DNA from: Burkholderiales bacterium
GTDB taxonomy: Bacteria; Pseudomonadota; Gammaproteobacteria; Burkholderiales; Casimicrobiaceae
Length of the DNA: 38,784 nucleotides
Assembly: GCA_014378555.1 (NCBI GenBank)
Contig: JACMNN010000009.1
Location: 1 to 38,784 of the forward strand
Reading direction: 5' to 3'
This document shows, one piece after another, positions 27,804 to 36,048 of this stretch (positions within the stretch are counted from its first letter, which is position 1; the number at the start of each line of letters is the position of its first letter). Under the pieces are notes generated by a model that was not told the origin of the DNA, did not search any database, and worked only from the letters and a program-made list of their open reading frames with translations. Both the position numbers and the translations under genes were made by a program.

Positions 27804-28580
27804 CTAGCGCCCACAAACCTCGCACTGAGCGTCGCGTTTCACTCGCAACGTGGTGACTTCCATGGTCTTGGCGTCGATGCTGAGCAATCGCCCGCATAGC
27901 GTTTCAACAGCGCCTAGATTGGCGAGTAGTTTCAGCGCTTCTGCTGCCTGCATGCTTCCGATGATGCCAACCAGTGGCGCGAACACGCCCATTTCGGCGC
28001 ACGCCGTTTCCTCAAAATCCTTGGTGTCCGGGTAGATGCAGTGATAGCAGGGCGAGCTGTCGAAACGGGGGTCGAACACGCTGACTTGGCCGTCGAAGCG
28101 GATCGCCGCACCGGAAACAAGTGGCTTTTTTGCTGCGACACAGGCACGATTGATGGCGTGGCGGGTGCTGAACCGATCAGTACAGTCGAGCACCACGTCG
28201 GCGTTGGCGACCGCACGTTGCAGCGCCGCGCCGTCGAGCTGATTTGCGATCTGCTGCACGGTGATCCGCGGATTGATCGCATGCATGCGCCAAGCGAGCG
28301 ACTGCACTTTTAGTTCGCCAACGCTCGCCGTTTCGTGGCCAATTTGTCGCTGCAGGTTGGTCAGGTCAACGCGATCGTCGTCGGCGATGCTGATCGTGCC
28401 AACCCCGGCTGAGGCGAGAAACAGTGCCGCAGGACAGCCGAGACCACCCGCACCGATGATGAGAGCGTGGGATGCGGCCAAGCGCTCTTGGCCGGCAACA
28501 CCCCACTCGTCGAGCAGGATGTGGCGTGAATAGCGAAGTAGCGCCTCGTCGTCAAGGCTAGGTTTCTGAGCGGCTGACAT
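27804..28580 (-). CDS. moeB: HesA/MoeB/ThiF family adenylyltransferase
   Basis: RYSRHILLDEWGVAGQERLAASHALIIGAGGLGCPAALFLASAGVGTISIADDDRVDLTNLQRQIGH; CYHCIYPD and CEVC Zn ligands. ATG at 28580. Confidence 0.93.
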   Translation of the reverse strand: MSAAQKPSLDDEALLRYSRHILLDEWGVAGQERLAASHALIIGAGGLGCPAALFLASAGVGTISIADDDRVDLTNLQRQIGHETASVGELKVQSLAWRMHAINPRITVQQIANQLDGAALQRAVANADVVLDCTDRFSTRHAINRACVAAKKPLVSGAAIRFDGQVSVFDPRFDSSPCYHCIYPDTKDFEETACAEMGVFAPLVGIIGSMQAAEALKLLANLGAVETLCGRLLSIDAKTMEVTTLRVKRDAQCEVCGR

Positions 28581-28598
28581 GCGTTTCGTTAAGTGCTG

Positions 28599-28625
28599 CC
28601 CCTCTCCCACAACGCGGGAGAGAGG
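28599..28625. repeat. Decayed solo palindromic repeat (copy G) between ctpA and moeB
   Basis: CCCCTCTCCCACAACGCGGGAGAGAGG; lacks the asymmetric tail. Confidence 0.75.
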
Positions 28626-28640
28626 ACAGGCGACGCGAGC

Positions 28641-30092
28641 CTATTTCGAGGGCTGCGCAGCAGGCACTACAGCCTTGGCCGTCGTGCCCACGGCCTCCAC
28701 AGTAGAACGCACCACCGGCAAGCCTTTGAGCTTGTTGATCGCCTGTGAGTACAGATAGTCTTTGTCGTTGCCCCAATCAAAACCCTTGAGCTTTTTATTG
28801 TCGTCGCGGGCTTTGATCATCTTGGCCTCTTGAGCGTCTTCGGACGTATCCTCGTCGGCGTTCGATTCTTTCTTCTCGTCCTTGCCAACCAAATGACGGC
28901 TTAGGTCTTTCTCGCGTTGCAGCTTGGGCGACATAACGCCATCTGATGTCAACTGTTCAATCAACACATCAGGCTCAATGCCGGTGCCCTGAATGGAGCG
29001 ACCATTCGGCGTGAAGTAGCGTGACGTGGTGAGCTTGACACCAGTCGTTTGCGACAGCGGAATAATGTTCTGCACCGAGCCCTTACCGAAGGTCGTGGTG
29101 CCCATCACCGTGGCGCGTTTGTGGTCCTGCAGCGCGCCAGCAACGATTTCGGAAGCAGAGGCTGCTCCGCCGTTAATTAGCACCACAATCGGCACGGTTT
29201 TGAGGATGTCTGGCGCGTTGGCGAGCGCATCGGCGCCGCGCCGAGAATAGAACTCTTTCGACGCGAAATATTTCGTTCGGCTGCCATCCATTCGACCTTC
29301 GGTGTACACCACCAGCGCATCTTTCGGCAGGAACATTGCGGACAAGCCAACCGCCGCATCAAGCAATCCGCCGGGGTTGTTGCGTAAGTCCAGCACCACG
29401 CCTTTGAGCGGCGATTGCGCGTTCTGTTCGGTCAGCACTTTGGCCACGTCAGACACTGTGGTTTCGTTGAACATGCGCACCCGCACAAACGAAACGCCGG
29501 GCTCAATCAGCTTGGCTTTGACGCCCTGAATCTTGATTTGCTCGCGCGTTAAGGTGTAGGTTTGAGTGCTGCGATCGTCCTTACGAAACACTTCAAGTTT
29601 GACCTTAGTGCCAGGCAAACCGCGCATCATGTCAACGGCTTTAGTCGTGGTCAAACCACGGGTCGACTCGCCGTCCACCTTGGTAATTAGGTCGCCCGAG
29701 CGAAAGCCTGCCTTGGCTGCCGGCGTTTCGTCAATGGGCGTGACAACTTTAATAAAGCCGTCTTCAATGCCGATCTCGATACCAATGCCGCCGAATTTTC
29801 CGGTGGTCGAGGTGCGCAAATCTTTAAACGCCGCGTCATCCAGAAAATTTGAGTGCGGATCAAGGCTCGACACCATGCCGCTAATGGCCTGCTCAATCAG
29901 TTTTTTGTCACTCACCGGCTCGACGTAATCATTTTTGATGCGCGCGAACACTTCCGAAAAAACGCGCAACTCATCAATCGGAATCGCAGTTTTTGCGTCC
30001 CTCTGCGCATCGACCGTAATGGCCAACGACAGCGCTACGCCCAACGTTGCGCCCGCGCCGATCCACGTGAATTTTTGCCATGTTCCGCTCAT
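28641..30092 (-). CDS. ctpA: C-terminal processing peptidase (S41 family)
   Basis: PDZ domain (GGIGIEIGIEDGFIKVVTPIDETPAAKAGFRSGDLITKVDG) and protease core DLRNNPGGLLDAAV ... VLINGGAASASEIVAGALQDHKRATVMGTTTFGKGSVQ. Confidence 0.95.
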   Translation of the reverse strand: MSGTWQKFTWIGAGATLGVALSLAITVDAQRDAKTAIPIDELRVFSEVFARIKNDYVEPVSDKKLIEQAISGMVSSLDPHSNFLDDAAFKDLRTSTTGKFGGIGIEIGIEDGFIKVVTPIDETPAAKAGFRSGDLITKVDGESTRGLTTTKAVDMMRGLPGTKVKLEVFRKDDRSTQTYTLTREQIKIQGVKAKLIEPGVSFVRVRMFNETTVSDVAKVLTEQNAQSPLKGVVLDLRNNPGGLLDAAVGLSAMFLPKDALVVYTEGRMDGSRTKYFASKEFYSRRGADALANAPDILKTVPIVVLINGGAASASEIVAGALQDHKRATVMGTTTFGKGSVQNIIPLSQTTGVKLTTSRYFTPNGRSIQGTGIEPDVLIEQLTSDGVMSPKLQREKDLSRHLVGKDEKKESNADEDTSEDAQEAKMIKARDDNKKLKGFDWGNDKDYLYSQAINKLKGLPVVRSTVEAVGTTAKAVVPAAQPSK

Positions 30093-30224
30093 TGAAAACC
30101 TCTTTAACTACCGGAGTGATGCTTGCGTGTCATGCATTCTTAATGCTTGACACGCGATATTAGACGATTCGCGGACGGCGTGACGCCGTACTTAGTAACC
30201 AAAAGTGACACCGCTGCTGCGGCA

Positions 30225-30261
30225 ATAAAAAAGGGCGACCCATCGTTAGATAAAGTCGCCC
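30225..30261 (-). terminator. Rho-independent terminator
   Basis: 7-bp perfect stem GGGCGAC/GTCGCCC (30233-30239 / 30255-30261) followed on the minus strand by TTTTTTATT. Confidence 0.8.
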
Positions 30262-30341
30262 TGAACGTCACCATAGGCGGGCCGGGGGAAGTCCGCCATG
30301 GGAGGATGACAGACGCACGGAAGAGGGGGTCAACCGTGCGT
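30233..30341 (-). ncRNA. Candidate structured sRNA with two C-rich-loop hairpins and a rho-independent terminator
   Basis: Minus strand: ACGCACGG-TTGACCCCCTCTT-CCGTGCGT; CCATGGCGG-ACTTCCCCCGGC-CCGCC(T)ATGG; GGGCGAC-loop-GTCGCCC-TTTTTTATT. The 5' end is unknown and may extend toward 30411. Confidence 0.55.
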
Positions 30342-30411
30342 TGTCTTGCCACAACAGTAAGAACACCTGACTTTCGAAAAGTTCAAATATTCCTTGCAAC
30401 TCCTAAGTGAT

Positions 30412-31326
30412 TTACGAGGAAATCAGTGCATTGGTTTCAGCCCGGTTGGGAATGCCCACCCGACCACCGAATCTTGAGCATTTGATCGACGCGGCAGCCG
30501 TGGCAAATTGCAGCGCTTGCTGCAATGGTTGACGTTCGGCCAGCGCCAACGCCAACGCCCCGTGCCAAGTGTCGCCAGCCGCAAGGGTGTCGATGCAGAC
30601 GGTGGCGCGCGCGGGCAGATGCCGCACTGCAACACCGTCAAACCACATTACGCCGCGCTCGCCCAGCGTCACAGCACAGAACACATTGTTGCCGCCAAAC
30701 GCACGCGGCAACGCGATGCGTGGCGGTCCCCAGCCAAGGCTGGTCAACATCGGTTCGCTAAATGCTGAATGCGTGGCGCGTTGCGAGATAGTGAGCACTT
30801 CTTTCGCGTCGCCCGCGTCGGCATCAAACACGCCTGGAATATTCGCAGCAAAGGCAGCGTCGAACAGCGCAATCGCACCCGCCTTCCAGCGTGAATCGGC
30901 ATGGACAGCGTCGGCCCGCTTCACGTCATCCAGCGGCAACCACGATGTGTCCGGTGGATACCCCTGCGACGGGGCGGAGCACACTAACCGCTCGCCGCGC
31001 GCATCGACCAAAATGGCAGCGGTCTTCGATCGCGCACCGGGCAGACGGTGGACGTGATCCACGTTGACATGCTCGAGCCTTAGCAGGCGAAGGATCTGAT
31101 CGCCCACATCGTCGTCCCCGACGCGGCCCCAATACTGCGCCTCGCCGCCCAGCCGTTGCACAGCAACCGCAGCGTTGGCGGCCATTCCGCCGCCGGTGAC
31201 GATAAATTCGGTGGCGCGAAATTTAGCCGGCGCAGGCGGAATGTGATCGACCCGAAATATTTGGTCGAGCGTGGCCACACCAAGGCAAATGACCTTTGCT
31301 TTGCGTGGCGAAGCAGCAGGATTCAC
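30412..31326 (-). CDS. PfkB-family (ribokinase-like) sugar kinase
   Basis: [38 protein letters not shown] ... [21 protein letters not shown] (DTxGAGD-like). Confidence 0.92.
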   Translation of the reverse strand: MNPAASPRKAKVICLGVATLDQIFRVDHIPPAPAKFRATEFIVTGGGMAANAAVAVQRLGGEAQYWGRVGDDDVGDQILRLLRLEHVNVDHVHRLPGARSKTAAILVDARGERLVCSAPSQGYPPDTSWLPLDDVKRADAVHADSRWKAGAIALFDAAFAANIPGVFDADAGDAKEVLTISQRATHSAFSEPMLTSLGWGPPRIALPRAFGGNNVFCAVTLGERGVMWFDGVAVRHLPARATVCIDTLAAGDTWHGALALALAERQPLQQALQFATAAASIKCSRFGGRVGIPNRAETNALISS

Positions 31327-31769
31327 GTTCGTCCGGTGCTGCCGAACCCACCGGTGCCGCGATCACTGGCCGTAAATTCGGTGACCTCTTGAAAAGCCGC
31401 TTGCTGCACCGGCACGATGAGCAACTGCGCAATGCGCTCCTGCGGCGTAATGGTGAAGGCCGCACTACCGCGATTCCAGCAGCTCACCATAAGTTCGCCC
31501 TGATAGTCGCTGTCGATCAACCCCACAAGGTTGCCGAGCACGATGCCATGCTTGTGGCCTAAACCCGAGCGCGGCAGGATGAGTGCGGCGAAGCCGGGGT
31601 CGCCAATGTGGATCGCGAGGCCGGTCGGGATGAGGGTGGTTGCGCCGGGCACGAGTTCAATGCGTTCGTCAATGCATGCCCGTAAATCAAGACCCGCAGA
31701 ACCTTGCGTTGCATAAGCCGGAAGGTGGGCGCGCGCGGCTTCACGCAGCACTTTAAATTGAATGTTCAT
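31323..31769 (-). CDS. dut: Deoxyuridine 5'-triphosphate nucleotidohydrolase
   Basis: [56 protein letters not shown] dUTPase motifs. Confidence 0.97.
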   Translation of the reverse strand: MNIQFKVLREAARAHLPAYATQGSAGLDLRACIDERIELVPGATTLIPTGLAIHIGDPGFAALILPRSGLGHKHGIVLGNLVGLIDSDYQGELMVSCWNRGSAAFTITPQERIAQLLIVPVQQAAFQEVTEFTASDRGTGGFGSTGRT

Positions 31770-31925
31770 AATTTTTCTAGGTGGTAACCGAGCTTACTCT
31801 CAACACTTTTTTTGCGCCAGACCGCATCGCGCAGCGAGTGTTTGCTGTCAGTTTTTAGGTGCCGAGGTGGATATCAACCGTGAATTGGCCGTGCTCCGGT
31901 CTTCACCGCCACACGCTATGGGCTT

Positions 31926-31946
31926 CTGTCATCCACACCATGACAG
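31926..31946 (-). terminator. Hairpin just downstream of the glrR-like stop, possible attenuator or terminator without a U-run
   Basis: Perfect CTGTCAT-CCACACC-ATGACAG, 7-bp stem and 7-nt loop. Confidence 0.35.
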
Positions 31947-31954
31947 GCCGACGC

Positions 31955-33322
31955 CTAGGTCTTGAACATGCCCGGCTCAAGGCTATGCCGTTGTAACAGT
32001 TTGTAAAACTCGGTGCGATTGCGCCCCGCCATCTGCGCAGCTTGCGCCGCGTTGCCGGCCGTCAGTTTCAAAATACGCACCAAATAATCGCGCTCAAAGG
32101 TTTTGCGCGCCGACTCGAACGACACTAACGGCGCGGCACTGTCGTCGAGGCTAGGGCGAATTAGCGACAGCGGAATCACATGCGTCGTCGACAGCGCAAC
32201 CGCCTGTTCCAGCAGATTTTCCAGTTGCCGCACATTGCCCGGCCACGGCGTGCTGACAATGGCCGCCAGCGCGTCTGGCGCAAGCGTCGGCACCGGTTTT
32301 CGATATCGCGTGGCGATTTTTCGTAAAAAGTGCGCCGCCAATAGCGGTATGTCTTCGCGCCGTTCGGCCAGCGACGGCAGTTTTAGCGCAACCACATTCA
32401 GCCGATAAAACAAGTCTTCGCGAAACGTGCGATCTGCGCGCATTTGATCGAGATTTCGATGCGTAGCTGAAATGATCCGCACATCCACATTCACCGTTTG
32501 CGTCGAGCCCACCGGCCGCACTGCACTGTCCTGCAACACGCGCAAAAGCTTCGCCTGAAGCGACAACGGCATATCGCCAATCTCGTCGAGAAATAGGCTG
32601 CCGCCATCGGCCGCTTGGAACAAACCGCGCTGCGCAGTGGCCGCCCCGGTGAACGCCCCCTTCGCATAACCGAACAGTTCGCTCTCCAGTAATTGTTCGG
32701 GGATGGCCGCACAGTTGATCGCCATGAACGGCTTCGCGGCTCGATTGCTCGCCGCATGAATGGCGCGGGCCAGCAACTCTTTTCCGGTACCGGATTCGCC
32801 CAGCACCAACACTGACGCCATCGAATCCGCCACCAGTCGCGCCCGGCGCAATAGGTCGTCCATTTTGGCGCTGCGGGTCACGATTTCTGCGCGCCATGCG
32901 CTCTCCGTCGCGCTGCCACCCGCCGAATTGCCGCCTACGCCGCTGTCCCGCGCTTCGCCGGAAACGGTCACCGCTTGCGCTACTTTTTTCAGTAAATCTT
33001 GCGGGTCGAAGGGCTTAGTTAGAAATCCGAAAACGCCGCGCTGCGTCGCCGCTACCGCATCGGGAATGGTGCCATGCGCAGTGAGAATAATTACTGGTAG
33101 CGTGGGGTGCTGCGCATTGATCTGCTCAAACAATTGCAGCCCGTCAATCCCGGGCATACGCAAATCAGTGACCACTACGGCCGGCCGCGACACGGCTATT
33201 TGCGCCAAAGCGATTTCGCCGCTTTCGGCATTTTTTACGCGATAACCTGCCGCTGACAAGCGCAAGCTGATCAGCTTGAGCAAATCGCGATCGTCGTCAA
33301 CCAGCAGAATTTCAGCAGCCAT
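31955..33322 (-). CDS. glrR: Sigma-54-dependent response regulator, GlrR/QseF-like
   Basis: Receiver LLVDDDRDLLKLI...VVTDLRMPGIDGL; AAA+ GESGTGKELLARAIH, GAFTGA loop; C-terminal Fis-type HTH AAQAAQMAGRNRTEFYKLLQRHSLEP. Confidence 0.9.
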   Translation of the reverse strand: MAAEILLVDDDRDLLKLISLRLSAAGYRVKNAESGEIALAQIAVSRPAVVVTDLRMPGIDGLQLFEQINAQHPTLPVIILTAHGTIPDAVAATQRGVFGFLTKPFDPQDLLKKVAQAVTVSGEARDSGVGGNSAGGSATESAWRAEIVTRSAKMDDLLRRARLVADSMASVLVLGESGTGKELLARAIHAASNRAAKPFMAINCAAIPEQLLESELFGYAKGAFTGAATAQRGLFQAADGGSLFLDEIGDMPLSLQAKLLRVLQDSAVRPVGSTQTVNVDVRIISATHRNLDQMRADRTFREDLFYRLNVVALKLPSLAERREDIPLLAAHFLRKIATRYRKPVPTLAPDALAAIVSTPWPGNVRQLENLLEQAVALSTTHVIPLSLIRPSLDDSAAPLVSFESARKTFERDYLVRILKLTAGNAAQAAQMAGRNRTEFYKLLQRHSLEPGMFKT

Positions 33323-33327
33323 AACGA

Positions 33328-33945
33328 CTAATTCCTGCGCCGTTCGCGGTCGAGCAAATTTTTCTCGATCGCTTTAAGCGCGTCAAGTTTTTGTTGTAGC
33401 GCATCTGCTCGCTTTTGTTCTTCTTTAAGTTGTCGCGTTCGCTCCGCCAACAACGCGAGCATCACGTCTGCGACCGGCCGCAGCGGATGTGTCGCAGCGA
33501 AGCCGCCTTTCGCCATCAGCGGCTCCAGAAGTCCTTGCAGGCGCGCATCGTCACCCGCGGTGGCTCCAAGCAATCCTGAAATCCACGCGTAACGCAAACG
33601 ATTAACGCTGCTCTTGTCTTTGTTGAATACCGTTTGTGATGCCAAAAAATCTTTACGCAATTCATCAGGTGACGCATTGGCGTAGCGCGCCATTTCAATC
33701 AGCAGCGCGAGGCTTTGCTCCTGATCATCAGGTAATTTGATTGGCCCGGGCGTTGGCACCACAGCTGGAACCGATTTTTCCACCTCAACATAAACCGGCA
33801 CATAGACCGTTTGCGTCACCGCTGGGATCGCTGGCGCCTCCGGCAGCAGCGGAGGTTCCGGCGCGGTAGCGCAGCCTGTCAACAGTATCGCTGGCAGAAA
33901 CGCCACCAACCATGCTCCCGTAAAAGAAGCGCTACTACGCCGCAA
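33328..33945 (-). CDS. Putative lipoprotein between sensor kinase and regulator (QseG-position)
   Basis: Signal peptide with lipobox LLTGC; C-terminal coiled-coil-like; lies between kinase and regulator genes. Confidence 0.75.
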   Translation of the reverse strand: MRRSSASFTGAWLVAFLPAILLTGCATAPEPPLLPEAPAIPAVTQTVYVPVYVEVEKSVPAVVPTPGPIKLPDDQEQSLALLIEMARYANASPDELRKDFLASQTVFNKDKSSVNRLRYAWISGLLGATAGDDARLQGLLEPLMAKGGFAATHPLRPVADVMLALLAERTRQLKEEQKRADALQQKLDALKAIEKNLLDRERRRN

Positions 33946-35533
33946 TTGAATCTCCCTGCATCACAGTCTGTGGCCCTTCAGAGCGCGTTAAATCAAGCGG
34001 CAACCGCACCCGGAAACGGCCACCGGATTTGCCCGGCTCAACAACAAAAACATAGCCGTGATGTGCCAGCACATACTCACGGACAATCGCTAAGCCAAGA
34101 CCCGAACCCTTGATTTTGCCGTTGGTACTGGCACCGCCGCGATAAAACGATTCGAACACGCGTTCCTGCTCCTCGAGCGCGACCCCGGGGCCGTCGTCTT
34201 CAATATCAATCTGTGCCATCCCGTCATCGAGCGTGCTGATGATGCGAATTCTTCCGCCACGTGGCGTGTACTTAATGGCATTCGAGAAAAGATTATCCAA
34301 CACCACTCGCAATTGCTCCCGATCGCCAAGCAACATCGGCGCTTGGCCCTGAATATCCACGGAAATCACGCGCGACAACATTTCAAGCCGATGTTCGCGC
34401 ACCACGCGATCAATCAGATGTTGCATCTCAACGGCTTCCACTTTAACTTGCGTCGCGCTCTTGTGCTGCTGATATGACAGCAAATCTTCAATCAAGCGCT
34501 GCAACGACAACGTGTTGTCGCGAATAATGCGCACGATATCGGTTTGCTGCGTCGATAGCTCTCCGACAATTCGATCGTTCAGAAGTTCGGAGCCTTCACG
34601 TACCGCCGTCAACGGCGTCTTCAACTCGTGCGACACATGGCGCAAGAATCGCGATTGATGTGTTTCGAGCTCGAGCAAACGGCGACGCAACCAGTCGAGC
34701 CGTTCGCCCAGTGAGCGGAGATCACGCGGGCCTTTAATCAGAATCCCTTCGTTAAATTCGCCACGGCCCAACTTGCGAATGCTGCGATCAATATTGCGCA
34801 ACGGCCGTGAAATCAAAATCGAAAATCCAACCGCCAGCAACAGCGCGGTCACCGCAGCGACGCCCAAAAACCACGGCCAATTTTCGCGTGTCTTAGCCGC
34901 CATTTCCCGCAGGGTAACCACCTCCCGTTCAGTCACGCGCCCAAGCAGCGCCGCGGCTTGGGCGGCATTGTCGGCGAGATCAGCGGCAGTTTCGCCAAGC
35001 TTCGGTCGTTCGCTCGCGTCTGGCAGGCCATTCTTCATCGCGGTTGACAGCGCGATACGTTGCCCGCTCAGCTTCTTCAACACATCGCGCTCATCGTCGG
35101 TTAAGGGCAAGCTCTGACTGCGAATCAACGACGTGTCGAGCTGCGCATCGAGCTTGCGATAACTGTCGATCAGTGTGGCGTCTTCCAGCACGATCGATTG
35201 CCGCACAGCACGCTCAATTTTGCTGGTCAAGTCACGCAATTCACGCGATGACGCACTCGCCGCCTCAGCCTCACGCACCGAAAGCTGTGAGCGTTTGGCC
35301 AGACTATCCAAGCCAAACGCCAACTCGGCCAAAGCCACCACCAAAGGCACGGCCGACAGCACGAAGCAAGCAAGGATTACGTTGGTGAGGGAGCGAGGGT
35401 AATACACAGGACGATTGTAGGATGCGTACCGAGCAGTGATGCGCGGCTCAGAATTCTGGTGCGCAGGACGTTCAGTGCTGCGACCGCAGGTGGCTAACCC
35501 TGTACCAAATAATCCGCGCTGACCGGGCGCCAC
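33935..35533 (-). CDS. glrK: Sensor histidine kinase, GlrK/QseE-like (GTG at 35407 is an alternative start)
   Basis: Two TM segments, HAMP-like region, H-box FLRHVSHELKTPLTAVREGSELL, N-box LDNLFSNAIKYTPRGG, DDGPGVALEEQERVFESFYRG. Confidence 0.9.
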   Translation of the reverse strand: MAPGQRGLFGTGLATCGRSTERPAHQNSEPRITARYASYNRPVYYPRSLTNVILACFVLSAVPLVVALAELAFGLDSLAKRSQLSVREAEAASASSRELRDLTSKIERAVRQSIVLEDATLIDSYRKLDAQLDTSLIRSQSLPLTDDERDVLKKLSGQRIALSTAMKNGLPDASERPKLGETAADLADNAAQAAALLGRVTEREVVTLREMAAKTRENWPWFLGVAAVTALLLAVGFSILISRPLRNIDRSIRKLGRGEFNEGILIKGPRDLRSLGERLDWLRRRLLELETHQSRFLRHVSHELKTPLTAVREGSELLNDRIVGELSTQQTDIVRIIRDNTLSLQRLIEDLLSYQQHKSATQVKVEAVEMQHLIDRVVREHRLEMLSRVISVDIQGQAPMLLGDREQLRVVLDNLFSNAIKYTPRGGRIRIISTLDDGMAQIDIEDDGPGVALEEQERVFESFYRGGASTNGKIKGSGLGLAIVREYVLAHHGYVFVVEPGKSGGRFRVRLPLDLTRSEGPQTVMQGDSIAA

Positions 35534-36030
35534 ATGTGGAGCTTGTCTAAGTACGCGCTGGTCGCTTTTACGGCCCGTGTTTCGCGACCAAACGTCAAAA
35601 ATCCGAGCTTTGAGTAGAGCCGCACTGCCGCCAAATTGTCTGCCGTAACAGTAAGATTTATCAGCTCAATGCTGCTCAACTTACGCGACTCGGCAAGCGC
35701 CTCATCGAGCAGGCGCCGGCCAACGCCCCTGCCTGCGTAATCCTTCATGACGTACATGGCGGTAAGCTGGACCTTGTGACGCTCCCGCAATCGTTGGTAC
35801 GCCTCCAACCGAGCTGTGCCGATCAGCGCATCGCCCAAATCGAACGCACCGATCGTGACGGTGGTGGGGTCTTGCAGGCGCTTGGTCCACCATTCGATCG
35901 GCTTGTTCGCGCGCTCCTCAAAAGTGGACGTAAACGCCGTGTCATGTTCGCTGTAGGCGCGCAACATCAGCGCGCGATACACACCTGCGTCTACTGCAGC
36001 AAGCCGTTTAATTGAGATACCCGCACTCAT
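35494..36030 (-). CDS. GNAT family N-acetyltransferase
   Basis: MYVMKDYAGRGVGRRLLDEALAESRKLSSIELINLTVTADNLAAVRLYSKLGFLTFG acetyl-CoA motif A/B. Confidence 0.92.
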   Translation of the reverse strand: MSAGISIKRLAAVDAGVYRALMLRAYSEHDTAFTSTFEERANKPIEWWTKRLQDPTTVTIGAFDLGDALIGTARLEAYQRLRERHKVQLTAMYVMKDYAGRGVGRRLLDEALAESRKLSSIELINLTVTADNLAAVRLYSKLGFLTFGRETRAVKATSAYLDKLHMWRPVSADYLVQG

Positions 36031-36048
36031 CGCGTTCTCCGAAATAGG

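Noticed and set aside
30147-30410. 87-aa plus-strand ORF between ctpA and the PfkB kinase gene
   Set aside because: Coincides with the hairpin/terminator structures of the sRNA candidate; no coding signature.
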